DNA of 64,000 nucleotides, taken from assembly GCF_000299875.1 (NCBI RefSeq), contig NZ_AMRK01000013.1, positions 1 through 64,000 on the forward strand, in the 5' to 3' direction. The position numbers and the translations under genes were made by a program. How positions within the stretch are numbered: position 1 is the first letter of the stretch; each line of letters begins with the position of its first letter. This DNA is from Celeribacter baekdonensis B30. GTDB taxonomy: Bacteria > Pseudomonadota > Alphaproteobacteria > Rhodobacterales > Rhodobacteraceae. Positions 53,323-61,336 of this stretch are shown piece by piece. Below the pieces are notes generated by a model, which saw nothing but the letters and a program-made list of their open reading frames with translations, did not search any database and was not told the origin of the DNA.

Positions 53323-53771
53323 GGCGCGGCGAGCAAGAGCCCCACGCCACTGACGACAAATACATCGGCCAAGTTGAAGGCAGGCCAATGTGTTGTGCCA
53401 ATGTAGAAATCGAGAAAGTCTGTTACAGCCCGATACCGCACACGATCGATGACATTGCCCAGGGCTCCGCCAATGATCGCGCCATAGGCAAGTGTTTCGA
53501 CCGCATTTTCGGCGCGAAACAGCATAACCCCTAGCCAAACACAGATGGCAAGAGCGAGAGCGATGAGGCTCCACCACGGCGCGCCGCCCAACATCCCGAA
53601 AGTCACGCCGTCATTACGATAAAAGACGAGGTTGAATCCCGGAAACACAGGAATCCCGGCGCTTAAAGTGACGGCATTCGCAACGACAATGGCTTTGGTG
53701 ATCTGATCGATCGCGAACGCAGCAAGTGCTGCGAAGACGCCGATCATCGGAGATACCTTGTTTAGTGACAT
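53289..53771 (-). CDS. lspA: Signal peptidase II (prolipoprotein signal peptidase)
   Basis: This 160-residue protein has four hydrophobic segments and the two catalytic aspartates in GNVIDRVRYRAVTDFLDFY and FNLADVFVVSGV, the usual LspA pattern. LspA is often found next to lead- and zinc-resistance ATPases (for example pbrC). The ATG at 53771 lies 4 bases after the ZIP stop. Together with Lnt it could process metal-responsive lipoproteins. Confidence 0.9.
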   Translation of the reverse strand: MSLNKVSPMIGVFAALAAFAIDQITKAIVVANAVTLSAGIPVFPGFNLVFYRNDGVTFGMLGGAPWWSLIALALAICVWLGVMLFRAENAVETLAYGAIIGGALGNVIDRVRYRAVTDFLDFYIGTTHWPAFNLADVFVVSGVGLLLAAPWISARRSIKS

Positions 53772-53775
53772 TGCC

Positions 53776-54558
53776 TCATCCCAACCAGACATCAAGGAAC
53801 AGCATTAGAACGAGCCCGACTGCGAGACCGAGCGTCGCCCTGTTCTGATGGCCGCTGCGATGGGTTTCGGGGATGATTTCGTGGCTGATAACGTAGAGCA
53901 TTGCGCCCGCGGCAAAGGCCAGACCCCATGGAAGCAGCGGTTCCGACAGTGTGATGATCCCGGCCCCGAGCAGGCCGCCAATCGGCTCGACCATGCCCGT
54001 CAGCGCCGCGATGCCCCAGGCGCGCAGCTTCGGATATCCCTCGCCCAGCAGAGATACAGCGACGGCCAATCCTTCGGGCGCATTCTGAAGCCCGATTCCG
54101 ACAGCAAGAGGCAGACCGCCCTCCATACCTCCGGATCCGAAGCCGACCCCAACCGCAAGGCCTTCGGGGAAGTTGTGGATCGTGATTGCGATGATGAACA
54201 GCCAGACCCGCCGCAAAGACGCCGCTTCGGGCCCTTCGCGTCCTGTCTTGAAGTGCTCGTGCGGCAGCTTTTCGTTCATCAGGGCGACAGCCCCCATTCC
54301 CAGAAGGATCGAGACGCACACGATGGCCGCAGGCATCGCGCCGTTCTCGAACATTGGCTCTGCCGCATTCAATGCCGGGATGATCAGCGAAAAGAACGAG
54401 GCTGACAGCATGACACCGGCGGCGAAGCCGAGCGACAGATCGCGCGTGGCCCGGGACGGGATGCGCCCAAACAGCACGGGAACTGCTCCGACTGCCGTGA
54501 GCGAACCGGCGGCGAGACTTCCGAGAAAGCCAAGCATTATCGGAGACAGATTTTCCAT
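53776..54558 (-). CDS. ZIP-family metal transporter (ZupT/GufA-like)
   Basis: This 260-residue protein has about eight membrane segments with the metal-binding helices TIHNFPEGLAVGVGF and GLQNAPEGLAVAVSL. ZIP transporters bring in divalent metals. The presence of one in an operon with envelope and copper-handling genes suggests replacement of a lost nutrient metal, for example zinc or manganese. It lies between DUF411 and lspA. Confidence 0.88.
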   Translation of the reverse strand: MENLSPIMLGFLGSLAAGSLTAVGAVPVLFGRIPSRATRDLSLGFAAGVMLSASFFSLIIPALNAAEPMFENGAMPAAIVCVSILLGMGAVALMNEKLPHEHFKTGREGPEAASLRRVWLFIIAITIHNFPEGLAVGVGFGSGGMEGGLPLAVGIGLQNAPEGLAVAVSLLGEGYPKLRAWGIAALTGMVEPIGGLLGAGIITLSEPLLPWGLAFAAGAMLYVISHEIIPETHRSGHQNRATLGLAVGLVLMLFLDVWLG

Positions 54559-54570
54559 GGGCGGGCCAGA

Positions 54571-55026
54571 TTATCCTTCGGCGTAGCTCGAAAAGACTTC
54601 CGTCGACCCGTCCTTGCGGATGAGGAAGACATCATAGGCCTCGCGGTCGTCTTCTGGCCCCATGCCGGGCGAGCCATAGGGCATCCCCGGAACAGCGAGG
54701 CCGACGGCGTCCGGGCGCTCCTCGAGAAGGCGGCGGATGTCAGCGGCCGGTACATGGCCCTCGATCACGTAGCCGTCAATGAGCGCGGTGTGGCAGGAGA
54801 CCATGCGCTGCGGCACGCCGTTGTCTAGCTTGAAGCGCACGAGAAGCCCGCCGAACATGTCCTGGCCGGTCGGCACAAACCCGTTCTCTTCGAGATGGTT
54901 CATCCAAGACAGGCAACAGCCGCAACCGTTCGTCTTGCGGACCTCGATCGCCGTTGCCTCTGCGAGAACCTGGGCCGCTGGTAACAGGGCGAGGGTGATT
55001 GCCAGAGCTTGGGTCATGCGTTTCAT
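54571..55026 (-). CDS. DUF411 metal-associated periplasmic protein (copy 2)
   Basis: Signal peptide MKRMTQALAITLALLPAAQVLA is followed by the DUF411 motif IEVRKTNGCGCCLSWMNHLEENGF (CxCC), SCHTALIDGYVIEGHVPAADIRRLL and VPGMPYGSPGM. It is a paralogue of the protein at 46325. It is 12 bases upstream of the ZIP gene and 3 bases downstream of the M23 gene. Confidence 0.88.
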   Translation of the reverse strand: MKRMTQALAITLALLPAAQVLAEATAIEVRKTNGCGCCLSWMNHLEENGFVPTGQDMFGGLLVRFKLDNGVPQRMVSCHTALIDGYVIEGHVPAADIRRLLEERPDAVGLAVPGMPYGSPGMGPEDDREAYDVFLIRKDGSTEVFSSYAEG

Positions 55027-55029
55027 GGG

Positions 55030-56403
55030 TCAGAGCCTTTCGGTTGTCGTTTCGGCAATCTCGCTGCCGAGGTTTTCATTCAGAAGCGCGCGCGCCTCGG
55101 CCAGACGCGAGAGCGCGGCGGTATCATCCGCTTCGCTCTCGGCTGCTTCGGCGAGCCGGTCGTCAGTGAGGGGGTCAGTCGGGCGCCCATCCACGAGGAC
55201 TTCGTAGTGCAGGTTCGGACCTGTCGCCGTGCCAGTCGCGCCGACGCGGCCGATCACATCTCCCGCCGCAACGCGTTGGCCTTGTGCCAGGTCTTCCGGC
55301 ACGGCGCTCAGATGCGCGTAGCGCGTCATGGTGTCGGAGCCGTGCGAGATTTCGACCACACGGCCATAGCCACCGCGCCAGCCAATGAAACTAACCCGCC
55401 CCGGTGCCGTCGATTGAACCGGTGTCCCACGTGCCGCTGCAAAATCGACGCCGGTGTGCATCCGGACGTTGCCAAAGACCGGATGCGTGCGGCGCCCGAA
55501 CACCGAGCTGAGGCGCGCACCCTCGACCGGCTGTGCGAAGACGCGCAGCACCTCGCCATCGACGTAGATCGTCGCCTGACCGCTGCCGTCGTCAGGCCAT
55601 ACGATCTCGTAGAGCGAACCGCCGATGTCCAGTGCGGCGAAGGCGAGTTCGGGCTGTCCGATCCTGTCCTCGCCGACCCGCGCCTCACGCCAGAGAAGCC
55701 TTAGTGTTTCGCCGCCGGCCATCTCGCGGCGGAAATCCACGGTCCCACCCAGCATCTGCGCAAGGTCCACGGAAAAACGGGCGGGTATGCCGGCTTCGTC
55801 GAGTGCCGCGAAGATCGAGCTGTCGATCACGGCTTCGCCGGCAAGGGTTACGATCTCCGGATCCGGAGCCACGACCTGTGTGGACAACTGCTCGCCGAAA
55901 ACCACCTCGATCCGAACCCCGTCCTCGACGGCGACTGAGACGGTGCGGGGGCTGCCGTCCATGGTCGAAGCAACAGTGACCGAGTGCCCCGGCCGCAGCC
56001 GTCGCAGATCGTATTCCGCGCCAAGCGCGAGGGCAACTTCGGCTCTGTCAGGTGCCGCAAGACCGGCCTCTGACAGCAAGAAATCGAGCGTTTCGCCCGG
56101 AGCAATGTCGCGCGACCACGTCGACAGGGGTGGCTCGATCGCTTGCACCGGCCTGTCGGCAAACGCGGCCTGCAGAAGGGGCAGCGGGCTGAGGTCGGGT
56201 GCATCGTCTGCCCATGCCGCCGCGGGCAGCGTCACGGGGATGTCAACGTTCTGGGGGGCTTCAGGACCTTGGGGCATCCAGCTACCTGCCTGGGCAAGTT
56301 CCGGCGGCACGGGTTCTTTCGACATGGAATCAGAGATGGCGATAGCCGCTCCCGAAACCGTCCCCGCAATTGCGACACAAGCCGCCAAAGTTCTGAGCCT
56401 CAT
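55030..56403 (-). CDS. M23-family peptidoglycan metallopeptidase, exported
   Basis: This 457-residue protein has an N-terminal signal anchor (LRTLAACVAIAGTVSGAAIA), a ~250-residue LysM/OapA-like region and a C-terminal M23 domain with the zinc ligands in RMHTGVDFAAARGTPV. The final motif reads TGPNLHYEV where most active enzymes have HLH, so the putative base histidine is replaced by asparagine; activity may be reduced or changed. It starts inside the sco1 stop (ATGA). Confidence 0.82.
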   Translation of the reverse strand: MRLRTLAACVAIAGTVSGAAIAISDSMSKEPVPPELAQAGSWMPQGPEAPQNVDIPVTLPAAAWADDAPDLSPLPLLQAAFADRPVQAIEPPLSTWSRDIAPGETLDFLLSEAGLAAPDRAEVALALGAEYDLRRLRPGHSVTVASTMDGSPRTVSVAVEDGVRIEVVFGEQLSTQVVAPDPEIVTLAGEAVIDSSIFAALDEAGIPARFSVDLAQMLGGTVDFRREMAGGETLRLLWREARVGEDRIGQPELAFAALDIGGSLYEIVWPDDGSGQATIYVDGEVLRVFAQPVEGARLSSVFGRRTHPVFGNVRMHTGVDFAAARGTPVQSTAPGRVSFIGWRGGYGRVVEISHGSDTMTRYAHLSAVPEDLAQGQRVAAGDVIGRVGATGTATGPNLHYEVLVDGRPTDPLTDDRLAEAAESEADDTAALSRLAEARALLNENLGSEIAETTTERL

Positions 56404-57026
56404 GTCGCCCCCTCCATTTCTTCTTCCAGCGCGCGGCGGATCTTCGGCACCGCGAATTCTTTGGGCTCGTGATAGTCGATCATGGTGACGAATCGCCCAG
56501 AGGCTGCGAACAGGAAGACGCTCGCGGTGTGGTTCATCGTGTAATCGCCGCTCTCCGCCGGTACTCGCTCGTAGGTGGCGCGGAAGCCGTCCGCGACGCG
56601 CGCTATCTGCTCTTCCGGTCCCGTCCAGCCGCGGATCGCCGGATGGAAGTAGCCGACATATTCGGCCATCGTTTCTACAGTGTCGCGCTCGGGATCGACC
56701 GTGATGAAAACCACGTTCATCTCGTCGGCCTCGTCTCCCAGATCGTCGAGCCATCCCGAAATGTCAGAAAGCGTGGTCGGGCAGACATCGGGACAGTAGG
56801 TGAAGCCGAAGAACGCCATCGTCGGGCGACCGATCAGGGTTTCCGGCCCGACCGCGTTGCCCTCATGATCCGTCAGACGGAAGTCCATCTCGGTAAGGGT
56901 CACAGGCCGCTGCCCGACAGGTGCGGGTGCACCGGGTCCGTCGACCCGCCACCAACCGACGAAGAGCATCAGGGCGACCGCCCCGACACCAGCCGCGCCG
57001 TACCCCAGGATCGCCCGTCGCTGCAT
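56400..57026 (-). CDS. SCO1/SenC-family copper chaperone (copy 1)
   Basis: This 208-residue membrane-anchored thioredoxin-fold protein has the copper-binding FTYCPDVCPTTLSD and the distal histidine in YTMNHTASVFLF. SCO proteins deliver copper to CuA of cytochrome oxidase. It begins in the PCu(A)C stop codon and ends in the M23 start, both ATGA overlaps. Confidence 0.9.
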   Translation of the reverse strand: MQRRAILGYGAAGVGAVALMLFVGWWRVDGPGAPAPVGQRPVTLTEMDFRLTDHEGNAVGPETLIGRPTMAFFGFTYCPDVCPTTLSDISGWLDDLGDEADEMNVVFITVDPERDTVETMAEYVGYFHPAIRGWTGPEEQIARVADGFRATYERVPAESGDYTMNHTASVFLFAASGRFVTMIDYHEPKEFAVPKIRRALEEEMEGAT

Positions 57027-57493
57027 CAGTCCTCTGGCCCCCGCGCGGCGATGCCGAGGATCGGAACCTCGACCGTCACTTCGCCTCCGTCGTCGAAAAG
57101 CAGTGTCAGCGGAAAAGTGTCCCCTTCCGTCATTGGTTCTTGCAGCCGCATCAGCATTGCGTGCAGGCCCCCCGGTTCGAGCGCGATGCTCTCGCCCGGG
57201 GCGATCGCGATCTCCCCCGCCGGGCTCATGGAACTCACACCTTCGGCATTTGTCTTCGTCTCGTGAATTTCGGGCATCATCGCGAGCGGTGTTGTAAGGC
57301 CGATCAGCGTCACCGGCTCGTCGCCAGTGTTGCGGATCGTCATGTAAGCGGCCCCGGGACGGTTCATCCCGATGGAGGCGCGGGACCACGCGTTCTCGAC
57401 GACAACATCCTCGGGTCCGGCCAGCGCGGGCACTGAGAGCCCTCCTAGGGTCAAAAGCGCGGCCAGTGTGCCAGTCAAAATATACTTTTTCAT
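57026..57493 (-). CDS. PCu(A)C-type periplasmic copper chaperone
   Basis: This 155-residue protein has a signal peptide (MKKYILTGTLAALLTLGG) and the PCuAC copper site H-x(n)-M-x(n)-HxM: HETKTNAEGVSSMSP followed by GGLHAMLMRL. It hands Cu(I) to SCO and CuA. The neighbours are two sco genes and a DsbA/DsbB pair that could keep the cysteines in the right state. Confidence 0.92.
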   Translation of the reverse strand: MKKYILTGTLAALLTLGGLSVPALAGPEDVVVENAWSRASIGMNRPGAAYMTIRNTGDEPVTLIGLTTPLAMMPEIHETKTNAEGVSSMSPAGEIAIAPGESIALEPGGLHAMLMRLQEPMTEGDTFPLTLLFDDGGEVTVEVPILGIAARGPED

Positions 57494-57516
57494 CGTTCTG
57501 ATCCTGCCCTTTCCAT

Positions 57517-58176
57517 TCAGCTTTGCGCGGCAGCGACTTCGGCGGCCACCAGACGACGCAACTCTGCCTCCCCGAATGGATCGAGCGGCTTGCCGTTCAC
57601 AAAGAATGTGGGCGTCTGGCGAATTCCCACGGCCTCGACGTCAGCACGATCTTGGTTAAGGATCGCCACGACACCGGGTGCCAGCATTTGCGTGCGGGCG
57701 GCCTCGGCATCGAGCCCGGCCGTGGCGGCGATCTGAAGGATCAGGCCGGGCTCCGGGGCACCGTGCGACGCCCATCTCGGCTGTTCCCGCAGAACGGCCT
57801 CGAGCACCGGCATGTAAACGTCCTGCATGCGCGCCGCCTCGAGCACGCGGATCGCTTCCTCGGATGCCGCGCCGTGGAAAGGCGTGTAGCGGATCACGAC
57901 GCGGACAGCATCCCCATGCTCGGCCATGATGTCCTTCACGATGGGATGAAAGGCGCGACAGGCCTCGCAGGCCGGATCGAAGAATTCGACGATCGTGACG
58001 GGCGCATCCGCAGGCCCGAGGATGGGCGAGTAGGGGCGGATCATCGCCTCCGCAAGTTCCGGAGCAACGGGCTCCGCTTCGGCCACTGGGCCGGGGCGGT
58101 TTGCAAACCAGGTGGCTCCGCCGAAACCGGCGGCGCCGAGGGCAAGAACGGACAGGATCAGGCCGCGTCGATTCAT
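57517..58176 (-). CDS. DsbA-family thiol oxidoreductase
   Basis: This 219-residue protein has an N-terminal signal or anchor (LILSVLALGAAGFGGATWFA) and a thioredoxin fold with the redox motif EFFDPACEACRAFHP. A cis-proline loop occurs in GIRQTPTFFVNGKPL. It forms disulfides in the periplasm with the neighbouring DsbB (starts overlap by 4 bases). Confidence 0.9.
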   Translation of the reverse strand: MNRRGLILSVLALGAAGFGGATWFANRPGPVAEAEPVAPELAEAMIRPYSPILGPADAPVTIVEFFDPACEACRAFHPIVKDIMAEHGDAVRVVIRYTPFHGAASEEAIRVLEAARMQDVYMPVLEAVLREQPRWASHGAPEPGLILQIAATAGLDAEAARTQMLAPGVVAILNQDRADVEAVGIRQTPTFFVNGKPLDPFGEAELRRLVAAEVAAAQS

Positions 58177-58595
58177 GTTCGTGTGTCCTTTAATGAAAGG
58201 GCCGACAGCGCCCCGATCAGCGCGAAGGCGGCGAGCGCCATCAGCGGGATAGGGATGCCGAAGACCAGTTGGTTGTCATCGGTGCAAGAGGGGCCGGTGG
58301 CCGTGCAGGGCTGGACGCGTTCGGGAACAAGACCGACGTACAGCCCCATGTGCCAGAGGGCGATTGCGCCGCCGCCAAGCGCCAATGCGATGCCGTAGCG
58401 CCCCACGCGGCCGTCCCGCCACCAAAGGCCGAGCCCGAGGACAATGGCCAAGGGGAACATGAAGGCGCGCTGGAACCAGCACAGCACACAGGGCGTCTGC
58501 CCCAGCACCTCGCCGATGAAAAGCACGGCAAGCGAGGCGACGAGCGCGATGATCCACGCCAGCCCGAGGGCTGTTTCTCCGGACATACGGTTCAT
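58173..58595 (-). CDS. dsbB: DsbB-type disulfide bond formation protein
   Basis: This 140-residue protein has four predicted membrane helices, the cysteine pair TPCVLCWFQRA and a second periplasmic pair in VQPCTATGPSC. DsbB re-oxidises DsbA using quinone. The ATG at 58593-58595 lies 5 bases after the upstream SCO stop. Confidence 0.9.
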   Translation of the reverse strand: MNRMSGETALGLAWIIALVASLAVLFIGEVLGQTPCVLCWFQRAFMFPLAIVLGLGLWWRDGRVGRYGIALALGGGAIALWHMGLYVGLVPERVQPCTATGPSCTDDNQLVFGIPIPLMALAAFALIGALSALSLKDTRT

Positions 58596-58600
58596 GTCGG

Positions 58601-59203
58601 TCAGATCCTCTCTTCCAGATTGGCGAGGATCTCTTCGGCGGAGGTGCCGTAGGGCCACGAGTCGGCGAAGCCCGCGTCGGGATCGAAGAGGAACAGATGC
58701 GACGTGTGGCCCATCGTGTAACCATCCGGCGCCGCAGCCTCTTCGACGCGTTCGAAGAAGATCGGAAAGGTCTCGGATGTGGCGGCGATCTGTTCCGGCG
58801 TGTCGGTCAGCCCGATGATGCCCGCATCGAACAGCGGGACGTATTCGGCGAGTGCTGCGGGCGTGTCTCGTTCAGGGTCGATTGTTATGAAAATCGGCTG
58901 GACCTTGGCGGCATCGTCGCCCAGACCGTCCATCACCGCCGCGACCTCGGATAGGGTCGTCGGGCAGACGTCGGGGCAGTTGGTAAAGCCGAAAAAAACC
59001 AGCATCCAGCGCCCCGCAAAGTCCTCCTCGGTTCGAACCATACCCTGGTGGTCCGTCAGTTCGAACTCAGCGAAAAAAGGCGGTTCGGCGTCGGTTCGGG
59101 CGCTATCGGCACGATAATCGGACCATAGCAAAAGCCATACGAAGGCAAGCGCTGCCACGCCTGCCAAAACCCAAAGAAACTTCTGTGCCGATGTAAGGGA
59201 CAA
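58601..59203 (-). CDS. SCO1/SenC-family copper chaperone (copy 2), first gene of the operon
   Basis: This 200-residue anchored SCO protein has FTNCPDVCPTTLSEVA and the distal histidine in YTMGHTSHLFLF. It leads the ten-gene leftward operon sco-dsbB-dsbA-pcuC-sco-M23-DUF411-zip-lspA-lnt, whose genes overlap or are spaced by about 30 bases at most. A MerR-type promoter begins about 36 bases upstream. Confidence 0.9.
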   Translation of the reverse strand: MSLTSAQKFLWVLAGVAALAFVWLLLWSDYRADSARTDAEPPFFAEFELTDHQGMVRTEEDFAGRWMLVFFGFTNCPDVCPTTLSEVAAVMDGLGDDAAKVQPIFITIDPERDTPAALAEYVPLFDAGIIGLTDTPEQIAATSETFPIFFERVEEAAAPDGYTMGHTSHLFLFDPDAGFADSWPYGTSAEEILANLEERI

Positions 59204-59238
59204 TCCTGTTCGCCTGATTTTGATTCTTATTGCTTGTG

Positions 59239-59269
59239 CGGATACATCCTCTAGCTGCTAGAGGTTCAA
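59239..59269 (-). promoter_or_regulatory. MerR-type promoter/operator for the sco-to-lnt operon
   Basis: On the minus strand TTGAAC (59269-59264), a 19-base spacer with the perfect dyad CCTCTAG-C-AGCTAGAGG-type arms, and TATCCG (59244-59239). It points into the sco-to-lnt operon. The merR gene starts about 105 bases away on the other side. Confidence 0.8.
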
Positions 59270-59374
59270 GCACGAAATCATGGTATAGCTTGAACTCACG
59301 CGTCTGTGAATCCGACACTTGTCTATTCCGACGGCAAAACCTACACAAACTGTATCTTTTTCATGGAGGCGAAA

Positions 59375-59803
59375 ATGCTCACGATCGGTACTCTGTCAAA
59401 GAAGACTGGCACAAAAGTGCAGACCATCCGGTACTACGAACAGATCGGACTCATGCCCGAACCTGGCAGGACCGAAGGCGGACAGAGGCGCTACGACAAT
59501 GCACAGCTTGATCGACTGTCCTTCATCCGCCACTCGCGGCAACTCGGCTTCTCGCTCGATGCGATCCGCGAGCTGCTCGACCTCAGCGACCATCCCAATC
59601 GGCCCTGTGATGAAGCTGATGCCATCGCGCGTCGCCAGCTCAAACAGGTGGAGCAGCGCATGGCCCGCCTGAAGGCGCTGCGCACGGAACTGAAACGCAT
59701 GGTTCACGAATGCAGCGGCGGGCGGACGGGAGATTGCAAGGTGCTTGAGGTGTTGCGGGACCATTCGGAATGCTTGACCGAACACGAGGAAATCGGGGCC
59801 TGA
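59375..59803 (+). CDS. MerR-family Cd/Pb/Zn-responsive activator
   Basis: This 142-residue MerR protein has a winged helix (MLTIGTLSKKTGTKVQTIRYYEQIGLMP), a long dimer helix and a C-terminal metal loop. Cysteines at 78 (NRPCDEAD), 113 (HECSGG) and 121 (GDCKVL) match the triad of the CadR/PbrR/ZntR group, and there is an extra Cys133. The ATG at 59375 is preceded by GGAGG, so it is preferred over the ATG at 59363. It is the likely regulator of the four 19-bp-spacer promoters. Confidence 0.88.
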   Translation: MLTIGTLSKKTGTKVQTIRYYEQIGLMPEPGRTEGGQRRYDNAQLDRLSFIRHSRQLGFSLDAIRELLDLSDHPNRPCDEADAIARRQLKQVEQRMARLKALRTELKRMVHECSGGRTGDCKVLEVLRDHSECLTEHEEIGA

Positions 59804-59885
59804 AGGAATTCAGCCAACATTCCGGCTGGAACGCAGATCAGCCGCAGAAGTTAATGTGTCGTACAACACAAGCTGGAACCACAAA

Positions 59886-60485
59886 ATGGCCGCTAGACAA
59901 GATTCAATGGAGAGACGGACGCTTTGGATCGTTCTGGCGCTCAATATCGGTTTGGCCGTGGCCTTTTTCGCAACAGGCGCCTTCGGCGACTCAAGTGCCC
60001 TGATCGCCAACGGGCTCGATAACCTCTCCGACAGCTTCGTCTACGCGATCAGCCTTTTCGCTTTGTCCCGATCCGCCAAATGGAAACGCGGGGCGGCGAA
60101 CGTTTCCGGCGGGCTGCTGATCCTGTTCGCTGCAGGCATCCTCTACGATGCGTGGCGCCGCTACATCGGTGGGTCAGATCCGCTCGGGACGATCATGATT
60201 GCAATGGCCCTGATCGCGGCGGCTATCAACGCAGTCTGCGTTTGGCTGCTCGCTAAGCTCAAAAATCCAAACGTCAATATCCGCGCGGCCAACACCTTCA
60301 GTTACAACGATTTCGCCGCGAACCTCGGGATCGTCGTGGCCGGTGGCCTCGTCGCTTGGCTAGGAACCAACTGGCCGGACCTTGTCGTCGGTGTGATCGT
60401 CGCCGGGATCGCGGCCTGGGGCGGTATCGACATCCTGCGCGACGCACACGGCGAACACCACAAAGCGGTTCACACGGACAAATAG
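59886..60485 (+). CDS. Cation diffusion facilitator with non-canonical metal site
   Basis: This ~199-residue CDF-type membrane protein has six hydrophobic segments. The TM2 motif reads ANGLDNLSD, DxxxD where Zn/Cd transporters have HxxxD. The TM5 motif reads FSYND where the second CDF in this window has HNLSD, so both His positions are lost. DxxxD motifs occur in Mn/Fe-type CDFs, but the overall assignment is open. There is no long cytoplasmic C-terminal domain. I prefer ATG 59886 over GTG 59856. It follows merR by 82 bases. Confidence 0.78.
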   Translation: MAARQDSMERRTLWIVLALNIGLAVAFFATGAFGDSSALIANGLDNLSDSFVYAISLFALSRSAKWKRGAANVSGGLLILFAAGILYDAWRRYIGGSDPLGTIMIAMALIAAAINAVCVWLLAKLKNPNVNIRAANTFSYNDFAANLGIVVAGGLVAWLGTNWPDLVVGVIVAGIAAWGGIDILRDAHGEHHKAVHTDK

Positions 60486-60514
60486 TTGCGGGAGATTCTT
60501 TCTGAAAGAAAGGA

Positions 60515-60545
60515 TTGAAGCTATAGTGACTATAGCAATTAGTCT
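60515..60545 (+). promoter_or_regulatory. MerR-type promoter/operator before the transglutaminase-CDF operon
   Basis: TTGAAG (60515-60520), a 19-base spacer with the dyad CTATAG-tga-CTATAG, and TAGTCT (60540-60545). It lies about 35 bases before the transglutaminase-like gene and matches the other three MerR-type promoters in spacing and -35 box. Confidence 0.78.
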
Positions 60546-60580
60546 TGTTCCAAGACGATTCGAGGAGCGACCCGTTGCAG

Positions 60581-61336
60581 ATGACCGACCCCCTACTTGT
60601 ACCCACCAAACTACTGGATTTTGATGCCGCGCCTCTTGCGCGTCTAATTGAGAACCGCAGCTGGCGCGGCTTATCCGAATACGATCGGATCGGAGCTGCC
60701 TATGATTTCGTTCGGAATGAAATCGCGTTCGGATACAATCGAGCTGACGACATCCCCGCATCCGAAGTGCTTTCCGACGGCTATGGGCAGTGCAATACCA
60801 AAGGCACGCTCTTGATGGCGCTGCTGCGTGGTGTCGGCATTCGTTGCCGGTTGCATGGGTTTACGATCCACAAAGGCTTGCAGCGCGGTGTTGTCCCTGA
60901 GCTGGTGTATCCGCTTGCTCCGCAGGAAATTCTCCACTCATGGGTCGAGATCGAATTTCAAGGTGCCTGGATCAACCTTGAAGGCTTCATCCTGGATGAC
61001 GCTTTCCTCGATGTCCTGCAAACGTCATTCTCGGACACAGAAAGTCTCTGCGGTTATGGCGCGGGCACGGATTGCCTTGGCGCGCCTCCCGTCGCCTGGA
61101 ACGGAGAAGATACCTACATTCAGAAAACCGGCATTGTGCAAGATTTTGGCGTGTACGATACGCCGGACGCCTTCTATTTGTCCCATGAGCAATCCTTTGG
61201 GTGGCTGCGTGGTGCCCTTTACCGTCATATCATCCGCCACTGGATGAATGCGCGCGTACGTGGTTTCCGCAGCGGCCGCCTCAAGACTGACCGACGCGCG
61301 ACACACGCGCATGAGGAGCCTGCCAATGCCGCATGA
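60581..61336 (+). CDS. Transglutaminase-like (papain-fold) cytoplasmic protein
   Basis: The protein (251 residues from ATG 60581) has the transglutaminase triad: Cys in GYGQCNTKGTLLMALLR, His in LHSWVEIEF and Asp/Asn in INLEGFILDD. No signal peptide is seen. GAGGAG at 60562-60567 is closer to a TTG at 60575 than to the ATG at 60581, so the true start could be the TTG. It is first in an operon with a CDF pump and a SpoIIAA-like protein behind a MerR-type promoter. Its substrate is unknown. Confidence 0.75.
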   Translation: MTDPLLVPTKLLDFDAAPLARLIENRSWRGLSEYDRIGAAYDFVRNEIAFGYNRADDIPASEVLSDGYGQCNTKGTLLMALLRGVGIRCRLHGFTIHKGLQRGVVPELVYPLAPQEILHSWVEIEFQGAWINLEGFILDDAFLDVLQTSFSDTESLCGYGAGTDCLGAPPVAWNGEDTYIQKTGIVQDFGVYDTPDAFYLSHEQSFGWLRGALYRHIIRHWMNARVRGFRSGRLKTDRRATHAHEEPANAA

